In this document: positions 24,356-32,043 of the stretch, piece by piece | How the letters are laid out: every line of letters starts with the position of its first letter | Numbering within the stretch: the stretch's first letter is position 1 | NCBI GenBank assembly: GCA_949298575.1 | Contig: CASFXH010000027.1 | Location: 1 to 41,750, forward strand | Reading direction: 5' to 3' | Length of the DNA: 41,750 nucleotides | Source of the DNA: an uncultured Parabacteroides sp. | GTDB lineage: Bacteria > Bacteroidota > Bacteroidia > Bacteroidales > Tannerellaceae | Notes under the pieces: model-generated | What the model saw: only the letters and a program-made list of their open reading frames with translations | What the model was told of the DNA's origin: nothing | Database searches by the model: none | Program-made: the position numbers and the translations under genes

Positions 24356-25948
24356 TTAATACCGGAAAGTAATTGGAACAGTGAAGTAACAAGGGACGGG
24401 CTTGTCGTCGTTTCGTCCGGGTTTCCATCTTGCCATTTTCGAAAGCGCACGTACGGCTTCCTGATCGAACGCTTCGCCAAGGCTACGGACGACCTGGATG
24501 TTGTCTACCCGCCCATCAGCTTGGACAACGAATTTGCAAACCACCCGTCCTATTTTACGGTCCGCTTCCGGCAGGGAGGGATAACGAAGTGTTTTAGCCA
24601 AAAAAAGCATTAACGCGCTGGTGCCTCCCGGATATTCCGGCATTTGATCGGCATTCGTATAGACCCCTTTCCCGTCCGGTTTGCCGGCTTGCGTGGAGTT
24701 AAGATCGAATCGAACAGGCAGCGTATAACGACAAGCGACCTCTTTCCCATGATGTCGTCCGGGCGTCCAGCGAGGCATTTGGGCAATCACCCGACTCGCT
24801 TCCCAATCAAGCGACGGATCGACCGATCGGACTACCCGTACTTGCCCAACCGATCCACGCTCGTCAATCACGCATTCGCAGATCACGATGCCTTCCACTC
24901 CACGACGAATAGCCTCATCAGGATAGGTTACATGTTCGGCGATGTATCTCAGAATCCCCTCTATACCTCCAGGAAATTCAGGCATGTGTTCTATGACAGA
25001 CGGAATCGAATCATACCCTTTGTAGATAGCACCATGAAGCGTCCCGGTATTTTGCCTCATATACTCACAAGCGTTATTGAGAAAAAGCAATGCCGCCACG
25101 AGCGGGATGAGCAAGAGGCTTTTCATGAGCGTCGCCTTCCCTGATTTTCGCTTGTTCATCATGAAGATCCGTTTCTTCAATGACAACACGCTGAAGGATT
25201 GATATATTCGAGCCACGGCTCCGTTCCCGTCCTCTTGAGCCAGACCAAGTAATTGGAACTGGTAACAGCGCCGATTGATGCCCCTGCCAAGCACGGCGTC
25301 ATCCGCAAGATATTCAAGGTTTTCCCGAATAGTCTGTTGGATCCACCACGCGACAGGATTGAACCACCAGACGGCCGTGAGCAATTCCGCCAAGACGACA
25401 TCCGCCGTATGTCTTTGAACGACGTGCGCTTGCTCATGAGCCAAGATTGATTGGATCTCTTCTTCCGAATGACGGGCCGGATAGAGGAAGATCCATTTTC
25501 CAAAAGAGAAGGGAGGGGCAGGCGTCGGTAGGAGACGGACAGGCACGCCGTGAATCACGCGCTTTTCGCATTGCCCCGCAAGTCTGCTCAGTGCCCAAAT
25601 CCGTCCAGCCAACCGGAAAAGGAGAATGGCGCATCCCGCGCTCCATACTATATATAATATAGGTAGGATAATCGCTTGTGCGCCTCCTTCGCCCACCAAC
25701 GGTTCGCCCACGACCACCTCAGGTAGCCATTCCGTATAACGGGCGATCCTCATTGGGATAGGCTCCTCCCCACTCATCCAATTTTGAAACGTAATCCAAG
25801 GATAAACGGTCGCTACTCCAATAATCATCCAAAGCGTCAATCGCCGCGCCACGAACCAAGTATCGCGCCTCATCAACCCATAATAGGCCGCGAAAAGCAA
25901 GGCGAGCGCGCCATTGACTTTGATGATATAGAGTAACGTGGAGTCCAC
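24356..25948 (-). CDS. BlaR1-type M56 metallopeptidase with two TonB C-terminal-like domains
   Basis: A 530-residue protein. Membrane helices at about residues 4-24, 36-50 and 92-112 frame a cytoplasmic zinc protease with HEQAH (171-175) and a helix NPVAWW; a fourth helix is at ~276-292. The periplasmic part has two tandem TonB-C-like domains (~320-414 and ~434-530) that share MPEFPGG/MPEYPGG, W.PGR and VPV/PVR words. There is no penicillin-binding sensor domain. The start is GTG at 25948, abutting the TAA of the BlaI-like gene (TAAGTG). Expected role: sense an envelope signal and cleave or inactivate the BlaI-like repressor. Confidence 0.9.
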   Translation of the reverse strand: MDSTLLYIIKVNGALALLFAAYYGLMRRDTWFVARRLTLWMIIGVATVYPWITFQNWMSGEEPIPMRIARYTEWLPEVVVGEPLVGEGGAQAIILPILYIVWSAGCAILLFRLAGRIWALSRLAGQCEKRVIHGVPVRLLPTPAPPFSFGKWIFLYPARHSEEEIQSILAHEQAHVVQRHTADVVLAELLTAVWWFNPVAWWIQQTIRENLEYLADDAVLGRGINRRCYQFQLLGLAQEDGNGAVARIYQSFSVLSLKKRIFMMNKRKSGKATLMKSLLLIPLVAALLFLNNACEYMRQNTGTLHGAIYKGYDSIPSVIEHMPEFPGGIEGILRYIAEHVTYPDEAIRRGVEGIVICECVIDERGSVGQVRVVRSVDPSLDWEASRVIAQMPRWTPGRHHGKEVACRYTLPVRFDLNSTQAGKPDGKGVYTNADQMPEYPGGTSALMLFLAKTLRYPSLPEADRKIGRVVCKFVVQADGRVDNIQVVRSLGEAFDQEAVRALSKMARWKPGRNDDKPVPCYFTVPITFRY

Positions 25949-26338
25949 TTACTTCGTTTCGTTCTTTTCCTCTTCGTTTCCTTCGCCTTTCTCGATCATG
26001 TCGACGATCTCTCGAAGCTCATCGGCCGAGATCTTCTCATTTTTTGCGAAGAACGTCACTAGATTCTTGTAAGAATTTCCAAAGAAGTTACTTACCATGC
26101 CATTGGCGCACATCCGCATATACTCGCTTTGATCGACCACTGCCCGGTACTCATACACGTTCCCGATTTGGCGGGCTCTGACATACTTTTTCCGTGCCAA
26201 GTTTTTAACAACAGAAGCTACCGTCGTATAAGGCGGCTTCGGGTCCGGATACTGTTTCAATAAATCTCTAATGGCGCAAGGACCTACCTCCCAGATCCCT
26301 CGCATCGCTTTTTCTTCCTGTGGTGTTAATCTCTCCAT
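25949..26338 (-). CDS. BlaI/MecI-type winged-helix repressor
   Basis: A 129-residue protein of usual length: winged-helix domain at residues ~1-75 (TPQEEKAMRGIWEVG, YTTVASVVKNLARKKYV) and a C-terminal dimerisation helix region. It ends in a charged, Lys/Glu-rich tail. It is the partner of the BlaR1-like protease encoded directly downstream with no gap. The family represses its own operon; an inverted repeat around its promoter could be the operator. Confidence 0.93.
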   Translation of the reverse strand: MERLTPQEEKAMRGIWEVGPCAIRDLLKQYPDPKPPYTTVASVVKNLARKKYVRARQIGNVYEYRAVVDQSEYMRMCANGMVSNFFGNSYKNLVTFFAKNEKISADELREIVDMIEKGEGNEEEKNETK

Positions 26339-26366
26339 ATTACAAACGCATTTTTAGGCCGTCATT

Positions 26367-26404
26367 TTTACGACGGCGCTACAAAGCTATTTTTTAGTCG
26401 TAAA
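26367..26404 (-). promoter_or_regulatory. Promoter and candidate operator of the blaI-blaR1-like operon
   Basis: On the minus strand TAGCTTTG (26382-26389) matches the -7 box. It lies between perfect 8-bp inverted half-sites TTTACGAC (26367-26374) and GTCGTAAA (26397-26404), 22 bp apart. A second inverted repeat GCCGTC/GACGGC (26359-26377) overlaps. The half-site resembles the TAC...GTA dyads bound by BlaI-family repressors, but the spacing is wider than in known operators. Confidence 0.5.
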
Positions 26405-26510
26405 TCCTCCGCATAATCTATGCTAAATAATGTGAATGCGCATGATTTTCTTTTCATCATTCTCCAAGTGAGTCTCTTTAGCGTAGATCGATAAATCTTT
26501 GAAGCGAATA

Positions 26511-26542
26511 TTGGCGATTTTTAATTATAAGATTTATCTTTG
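26511..26542 (+). promoter_or_regulatory. Predicted promoter of glsA-glsB
   Basis: TTG (26511-26513), 21 bases, TATCTTTG (26535-26542), an exact -7 box. The first in-frame ATG is 12 bases downstream at 26554 and the next at 26563, so the leader would be very short; this favours 26563 as an alternative start. Confidence 0.6.
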
Positions 26543-26553
26543 TTGCGGATTAA

Positions 26554-27390
26554 ATGATCAAAATGGAAGATCGCGACAGTTTACAAATAGATATCAGGAA
26601 GGTCCTTTACTCGAAAGCGCCTTCAATCGCGCCCCAAATACCGAATTTTATGGTTAATTACTTAATCCGTATTATTCATCAAGATGAGATTAATGATATC
26701 TTGAGTCGTTACCGTGGCGTGGAGGGTGTCGATTTCATGCGAGCTCTTATTCGAGAGTTTGATTTGACGCTTGACATTGTGGGTGAGGAGAATCTACCGA
26801 AAGGAGGGCGTTATATCTTTGTTTCCAATCATCCTCTTGGGGGGATGGACGGTATTTGCCTTTCCGCTTACTTGGGTGAGCGTTACGACCAGAAAATCCG
26901 TTATCTCGTGAACGATCTCCTATTGTTCATCCCCAATCTGAAAAATATCTTTGTCCCTATCAATAAGCATGGAGCTCAGAGCCGCGATAATGCTCGCTTG
27001 ATTGAGGAGACTTTTCAATCGGACAATCAAGTGATCACCTTCCCCGCTGGGCTTTGTTCACGGAAAAATGGAAAGCGTATAGAAGATTTGGATTGGAAAA
27101 AGTCTTTTATCCAAAAAGCGATATCTTATCAACGGGATATCGTTCCTATCTATTTTGAAGGACATAACTCAAACTTTTTCTACCGTTTGGCTAATCTAAG
27201 GAAAAAGTTAGGCTTTAAAATGAACTTCGAGATGGTTTATTTACCCGACGAAATGTTTAGGAATAAGCATCAAACCTTTCGTATCCATTTTTTGAAACCT
27301 ATTTCTTGGCATACGTTTGATCAGAGCCGTACGCCAACCGCATGGGCCCAATGGGTAAAAGAACAGGTTTATAAACAACAACGAAATTGA
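26554..27390 (+). CDS. glsA: Glycine-lipid O-acyltransferase (PlsC-like)
   Basis: A 278-residue acyltransferase of the hemolysin-associated PlsC-like type. The acyl-transfer motif is SNHPLGGMDG (H93, D99) and a substrate motif is FPAGLCSRK. In Bacteroides thetaiotaomicron the adjacent pair GlsA/GlsB makes glycine lipids: GlsB N-acylates glycine with a 3-hydroxy fatty acid (giving commendamide) and GlsA adds a second acyl chain to the hydroxyl. The partner gene follows here after 12 bp, which supports the call. The start could be M4 (26563). No signal peptide; a membrane-surface enzyme. Confidence 0.85.
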   Translation: MIKMEDRDSLQIDIRKVLYSKAPSIAPQIPNFMVNYLIRIIHQDEINDILSRYRGVEGVDFMRALIREFDLTLDIVGEENLPKGGRYIFVSNHPLGGMDGICLSAYLGERYDQKIRYLVNDLLLFIPNLKNIFVPINKHGAQSRDNARLIEETFQSDNQVITFPAGLCSRKNGKRIEDLDWKKSFIQKAISYQRDIVPIYFEGHNSNFFYRLANLRKKLGFKMNFEMVYLPDEMFRNKHQTFRIHFLKPISWHTFDQSRTPTAWAQWVKEQVYKQQRN

Positions 27391-27402
27391 AGATTCTACA
27401 AT

Positions 27403-28374
27403 ATGCAAAACATTATTGATCCGATAGACAGGAATCTGTTAAAGTCCGAACTGACGAAGGAGAAACGTCTGAGACGCACAAACAAATCGAGTAACGAGAT
27501 TTATATTATTACCGCTCAAGACTCGCCAAACGTCATGCGAGAGATTGGTCGCCTTCGGGAAATAGCGTTTCGTTATTATGGCGGAGGTACCGGTATGTCG
27601 ATGGATATCGATGAGTTTGACACGATGGATGGCGCTTATCGGCAATTAATCGTATGGAGCCCGGAAGAAGAGAAAATATTGGGCGGTTATCGTTTTATTT
27701 GTGGTTCGGATGTTCATAAAGACGCGACGGGAAAACCGATCTTGGCGACTTCCCATCTTTTCAACTTTTCTCAAAAGTTCATTGATGAGATCTTGCCCTA
27801 TACCGTGGAGTTGGGACGCTCATTCGTGGCCCTTGAATATCAATCTACCCGTTCCAGCGCGAAAGGCCTTTTCGTATTGGATAACCTATGGGATGGTTTG
27901 GGGGCCTTAACCGTAGTCGATCCGAAATTGAAATATTTCTTCGGGAAAGTCACCATGTACAATACCTACAATACGGAGGCTCGCGATTTAATCCTCAATT
28001 TCCTTAATCGCCATTTTCCCGATCCGGAACATCTTGTGACACCAATCACCCCCCTGCGCATTAAAAACGATGCCGAACGGATCGATCAGCTGTTCCATTA
28101 TGATAATTTTAGGGATAATTATAAGGTCCTGAATCAAGAAGTCCGGAAATTCGGGATCAATGTTCCCCCATTGGTGAACGCTTATATGAACTTATCGCCT
28201 AAAATGCGTGTTTTTGGAACGGCGGTCAATCATGAGTTTGGTGAAGTGGAGGAAACTGGTATACTGATCGCGATCAGTGAGATATTGGAAGATAAAAAGA
28301 AACGACATATCGAAACCTATTTGAAAGAAGAATACCAATCGACGGATTTGATTCATAAAAATGAACGATCGTAA
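27403..28374 (+). CDS. glsB: Glycine N-acyltransferase (GNAT/OlsB-like)
   Basis: A 323-residue protein with a GNAT-like fold of the OlsB/hemolysin type. Signature words: REIAFRYYGGGTG, LGGYRFICG, ELGRSFVALEYQ and GLFVLDNLWDG. Homologues N-acylate ornithine or glycine with 3-hydroxyacyl-ACP; next to a GlsA-type gene, glycine is the likely acceptor. The C-terminal ~100 residues (after NRHFPDPEH) are a family-specific extension. Cotranscribed with glsA (12-bp gap). The acceptor amino acid is inferred from homology and context. Confidence 0.85.
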   Translation: MQNIIDPIDRNLLKSELTKEKRLRRTNKSSNEIYIITAQDSPNVMREIGRLREIAFRYYGGGTGMSMDIDEFDTMDGAYRQLIVWSPEEEKILGGYRFICGSDVHKDATGKPILATSHLFNFSQKFIDEILPYTVELGRSFVALEYQSTRSSAKGLFVLDNLWDGLGALTVVDPKLKYFFGKVTMYNTYNTEARDLILNFLNRHFPDPEHLVTPITPLRIKNDAERIDQLFHYDNFRDNYKVLNQEVRKFGINVPPLVNAYMNLSPKMRVFGTAVNHEFGEVEETGILIAISEILEDKKKRHIETYLKEEYQSTDLIHKNERS

Positions 28375-28408
28375 GTTTGAGGGTTAGCGATTCGACAGGC
28401 GAGAAATT

Positions 28409-28490
28409 GGCCTAAGTTATAAAAATAGGGGCGAAGGGAATTAATCGAATTTAAATGTTGTTTATATGGAAATCCCTTCTTAACTTAGCC
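28409..28490. repeat. Nested inverted repeat between glsB and cls
   Basis: Outer arms GGCCTAAGTTA (28409-28419) and TAACTTAGCC (28481-28490) pair over 10 bp with one bulged base; inner arms GAAGGGA (28433-28439) and TCCCTTC (28473-28479) pair over 7 bp. There is no T-run, so it looks more like a leader structure or binding site than a terminator. Confidence 0.45.
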
Positions 28491-28519
28491 TGCTGTAGCA
28501 AAAAGAGAGAGGTGTTCGC

Positions 28520-29956
28520 ATGTTATCGCTCATTCATATTGAATATATTATGGGTACAATATTCCTTTTATTGTACTTCGTCACGACACTTGGGTTGATA
28601 TTGGTCATCATTACCGAGAATCGGAATCCTCTGAAAACCATACCTTGGGTCGTCGTATTACTTTTGGCGCCAGGGCTTGGACTACTCCTTTATTTGATCT
28701 TTGGACAGGATAATCGTAAACAACGAGTCATTTCGAGACGGACATACAAGCGTATCATGAAGCAGCCGGCAAGAAGCCAAGGCGTTCAAGACACTTGCGT
28801 CATCCCAGCGGCCTACCTGCCCTTAGCGACTCTTTTAGGGAACAGCGGTCATTCGCCTCTCCTCTATGGCTCTCGCATTAAGGTCTATACGAAAGGTATC
28901 GATAAGTTTCATGATCTGTTAGAGGCGATTCAAGAAGCGAAGCATCATATCCATATTGAATATTATATATTTAATGATGATGAGATCGGCCGGAAAATCC
29001 AAGGAGCCCTTATCCGAAAAGCGAAAGAAGAAATAGAGGTGCGGGTTATTTATGATGATGTAGGATGTTGGAACGTGAAAAGCCGCTTCTTTAAAGAAAT
29101 GAAACAAGCAGGTATCGAGGTTTATCCTTTTTTGAAAGTTGTTTTTCCTATATTCTCAAGCAAGGTGAATTATCGGAACCACCGTAAGGTCGCGATCATC
29201 GATGGGCGAATTGGTTTCATTGGAGGAATGAATATTGCGGATCGTTATGTGAAAGGCGTGAGCTGGGGGGAATGGCGGGATACGCATTTTCGAGTAGAAG
29301 GGAAAGGTGTACAAGGATTACAGTCTATCTTTCTGATAGATTGGTATGTCGTAAGCAAGACAAGGCTAAAAGGGGAAATTTACTATCCGACTGTGCCAGT
29401 ATTGAGTGATACGATTACGCAAATCGCCACGAGCGGGCCTATTGGACCATGGCGGACATTATTGCAAGCGACTATCCAGTTAATAGCTAACGCGAAAAAG
29501 TATATTTACATTCAAACGCCTTATTTTCTTCCCACGGAAGGCCTGAATCAAGCGCTTCAAATCGCAGCCTTGAGTGGGGTTGATGTCCGCCTGATGTTGC
29601 CTAAACATTCTGATACGATGGCCGCGAATATTGCGAGTCATTCTTTTATCGATGATTTGGTGAAAGCGGGCGCCAAGATCTATTTTTATCGATTGGGCTT
29701 TTTGCATTCAAAATTAATCGTTTGCGATGATTATATCACTTCGGTTGGTTCGGCGAATATGGACTTCCGCAGTTTTGAGCATAATTTTGAAATTAATGCG
29801 TTCACCTATCATCGGGAATTCGCGCTCCGATTGAAAGGCGTTTTTCTGGAAGATATGCGCCATTGTGAACAGCTCAATCCTACTCAATGGTTTAAACGTC
29901 CGATAAAACAGCGCGTTTCGGAATCATTTATGCGTCTGTTCTCTCCTCTTCTGTAA
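28520..29956 (+). CDS. cls: Cardiolipin synthase
   Basis: A 478-residue phospholipase-D-superfamily enzyme. Two N-terminal membrane helices (residues ~12-32 and ~41-61, PLDc_N) precede two HKD motifs: H221-K223-D228 in HRKVAIID and H396-K398-D403 in HSKLIVCD, each followed by the GG/GS-N motif (GFIGGMN, SVGSANMD). It joins two phosphatidylglycerols into cardiolipin. The AGAGAGG eight bases upstream supports the start at 28520; 28550 is an alternative. Its last 29 bases overlap the convergent rsmD gene. Confidence 0.95.
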   Translation: MLSLIHIEYIMGTIFLLLYFVTTLGLILVIITENRNPLKTIPWVVVLLLAPGLGLLLYLIFGQDNRKQRVISRRTYKRIMKQPARSQGVQDTCVIPAAYLPLATLLGNSGHSPLLYGSRIKVYTKGIDKFHDLLEAIQEAKHHIHIEYYIFNDDEIGRKIQGALIRKAKEEIEVRVIYDDVGCWNVKSRFFKEMKQAGIEVYPFLKVVFPIFSSKVNYRNHRKVAIIDGRIGFIGGMNIADRYVKGVSWGEWRDTHFRVEGKGVQGLQSIFLIDWYVVSKTRLKGEIYYPTVPVLSDTITQIATSGPIGPWRTLLQATIQLIANAKKYIYIQTPYFLPTEGLNQALQIAALSGVDVRLMLPKHSDTMAANIASHSFIDDLVKAGAKIYFYRLGFLHSKLIVCDDYITSVGSANMDFRSFEHNFEINAFTYHREFALRLKGVFLEDMRHCEQLNPTQWFKRPIKQRVSESFMRLFSPLL

Positions 29957-30488
29957 TCAGGAACAGACTAAAGTTAACTGAGCCATAAGCACGATGATCT
30001 ATAAAATGAGGAAGTGAGGAAAAGTCATAGGCCTTAGAATGTTCCATCACGAATAAGCCATTCGGTTTTAAGAGATTCTTTTCAAGAACCATACGAGGGA
30101 TGTCTGGAAGTTCAGGGAGCGAATAAGGCGGGTCTGCGAATATGAAATCGAAGGTTTGCGTGGGGGCTGATTTCAGGAAACGGAAGACATCTCCTCTGAT
30201 CAGTCTCAACGCTTCTGTCTTTAGTTCTTTCGTGACCTTTGCGATAAATGCCGCATGTTGGCTGTTCTTTTCAATCGCTGTCACGGAGCGGCAGCCTCGT
30301 GAAACGAGTTCAAAGGCGATACTTCCCGTTCCGGAGAAAAGGTCTAACGCGTCTGCGTCTTCCAGATCAACCAGATTACCTATGACATTAAAGATGTTTT
30401 CTTTCGCGAAATCCGTGGTCGGACGTGCGCTGAAATTGGACGGGATGTCAAACCGTCTACGACCGTAAATGCCACTAATGATTCTCAT
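29928..30488 (-). CDS. rsmD: 16S rRNA (guanine966-N2)-methyltransferase
   Basis: A 186-residue class-I methyltransferase. It begins MRIISGIYGRRRF and has the SAM motif LDLFSGTGSIAFE (48-60) and the catalytic DPPY (119-122). It modifies G966 near the P site of 16S rRNA. It overlaps the upstream DUF3822 gene by 4 bases (ATGA) and its 3' end overlaps the convergent cls gene by 29 bases. Confidence 0.95.
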   Translation of the reverse strand: MRIISGIYGRRRFDIPSNFSARPTTDFAKENIFNVIGNLVDLEDADALDLFSGTGSIAFELVSRGCRSVTAIEKNSQHAAFIAKVTKELKTEALRLIRGDVFRFLKSAPTQTFDFIFADPPYSLPELPDIPRMVLEKNLLKPNGLFVMEHSKAYDFSSLPHFIDHRAYGSVNFSLFLITEEERTDA

Positions 30489-31303
30489 AAAGCTAATGCG
30501 ATAATATCCATTGGCGCTTTAAACAGATCAGTCCCACGGGTGTAAATTCCAGTTGGGATATCCATTGTATGCGCTTTCCGTAAATAAACTTTCAAATGAT
30601 CTAGGAGGGAAGCTTGTTGAACCGTATTCGCGTAAAACAATAATTGGTCATGTTCCGAAGATAGTCCCATTTGTTTCCAAACGTAAAGAATGTAATAAAG
30701 GAAAGCCTTCTCCTCTACGCCCGAGAACGTATTCATGAATCGCAGCTGGCCTTGTTCAACACATGCGATGTCTAATCGTTTGCCTTCTACGACGACATAC
30801 ATTCGTTTATACCCTTCATCTGTGGCGCTTTCTCGAAGCCATAAACGCGAAAGAGCAGATAAATAATGGGAAAATTTCACGTTGGCGAAAGAGCGTACGC
30901 AAAATGCCCATACGGATTCATCTAAGCGGTAAATCAGTTTAGCTTGATCATCTTGAAGCGTGTCGGTCAGTACTTGGCCTTCGGTTTCCATGTGACAAAG
31001 ATCCATCCATCGTGTTTTTTGATTCTCATCGTAAAAAGGAGAGGGTACAAGCGTATATTTTGATACACAAACGATTTGCGTTTCTCGATATGACCACGAT
31101 AGACATTCGTTCTCAAAGAAACAATTCTTCAAGTTGCTCCTATGGGGGGAGGTGGAATCGAATTTTACTTCCCGATAAAAAAAGCTACCATCCTGGTTGG
31201 GGTGGTAACCTGAAAAAGAAAGTCCATCCGGCAATAACCGGATGGACACGATATATTCTAAAGAATTTCTTGATGTCAACGCCTCGGGAACAGCAATCAT
31301 CAT
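30485..31303 (-). CDS. DUF3822 family protein
   Basis: A 272-residue soluble protein, no signal or membrane segment. Its sequence (e.g. LIYRLDESVWAFCVRSF, YVVVEGKRLDIACVEQGQL, LFYANTV) fits DUF3822, a Bacteroidetes family regularly placed before rsmD; a relation to actin/ASKHA-type ATPases has been suggested by its strand pattern but I see no ATP-binding signature clearly. It is 12 bp after the upstream membrane-anchored protein and overlaps rsmD. Starts at 31303 or 31300. Function unknown. Confidence 0.82.
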   Translation of the reverse strand: MMIAVPEALTSRNSLEYIVSIRLLPDGLSFSGYHPNQDGSFFYREVKFDSTSPHRSNLKNCFFENECLSWSYRETQIVCVSKYTLVPSPFYDENQKTRWMDLCHMETEGQVLTDTLQDDQAKLIYRLDESVWAFCVRSFANVKFSHYLSALSRLWLRESATDEGYKRMYVVVEGKRLDIACVEQGQLRFMNTFSGVEEKAFLYYILYVWKQMGLSSEHDQLLFYANTVQQASLLDHLKVYLRKAHTMDIPTGIYTRGTDLFKAPMDIIALAL

Positions 31304-31315
31304 ATTGTGGAAGAA

Positions 31316-31951
31316 TTACTCCCAGTTACCCGCGTTGTTGTTAATCTCTTCCAATGAACCTACACGTAAGCCCGGATACTTGTTTTGTTTCTCAGCCTTA
31401 TCAATCAAGTTGTAAGTCAATTGTGCATCCATGTCATGTAAGTACTCGGCGAACGGAACTTGGCATACGAAGACCTTGATTTCGTAACCTGAACCAGAAG
31501 TCAACGTAGCGGTGTCCATATTGAACTCGATCTTTTCGCCCGGCACATTGGGAACATACCGCATATCTGCGACATTGTAATCCTTGCCTAAGATCGTGTC
31601 TTTCGCCAATACCCATACCGTGTCACGACGGATAAGCCCCTTTTTAACGGCCTCTTGCTCGGTCATACCTTGCTCCAATTGTTCGTCTGTCAAAGTACCT
31701 TCCTTAATCAAGAACGGTAATTTCTCCGTGTTCAGGAAGTTTGCCAATTCATCAAATGTCTTTGCGTGAACGCCTTTGACATTTTTGTACTCGATTTGAG
31801 CTTTCCGGATGTCGACCAAGCGAGCGATGATCGCGTCATCGCGTTTCTCTTTCTCGTCATCGAATCTGATCGGTGTCATGATACTCTCATAACACATGTA
31901 AGTCAGCAGAACTACTGCTACCGCCAATAAAAACTTTAATGCAACTTTCAT
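31316..31951 (-). CDS. Conserved membrane-anchored protein of unknown function
   Basis: 211 residues from the ATG at 31951 (MKVALKFLLAVAVVLLTYM); the frame is open 12 codons further but those are AT-rich leader. One N-terminal hydrophobic helix is followed by a soluble, charged domain outside the inner membrane. The stretch IRKAQIEYKNVKGVHAKTFD resembles the region after the helix of pilin-like and pseudopilin proteins, but there is no prepilin cleavage site. First gene of the run with DUF3822 and rsmD. I do not recognise a function. Confidence 0.75.
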   Translation of the reverse strand: MKVALKFLLAVAVVLLTYMCYESIMTPIRFDDEKEKRDDAIIARLVDIRKAQIEYKNVKGVHAKTFDELANFLNTEKLPFLIKEGTLTDEQLEQGMTEQEAVKKGLIRRDTVWVLAKDTILGKDYNVADMRYVPNVPGEKIEFNMDTATLTSGSGYEIKVFVCQVPFAEYLHDMDAQLTYNLIDKAEKQNKYPGLRVGSLEEINNNAGNWE

Positions 31952-32043
31952 GGTTTGTATTGTTTTTGAATTAATTTCGTTCGGCAAATTTAAAAAAGAA
32001 TATCTAAAGCGCTATCTTTATCGCCAAAATTATTTCAAAGAAA

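Noticed and set aside
24355-24480. 42-codon upstream extension of tadA
   Set aside because: Overlaps the 3' end of the BlaR1-like gene in another frame; TadA homologues start near 24354.
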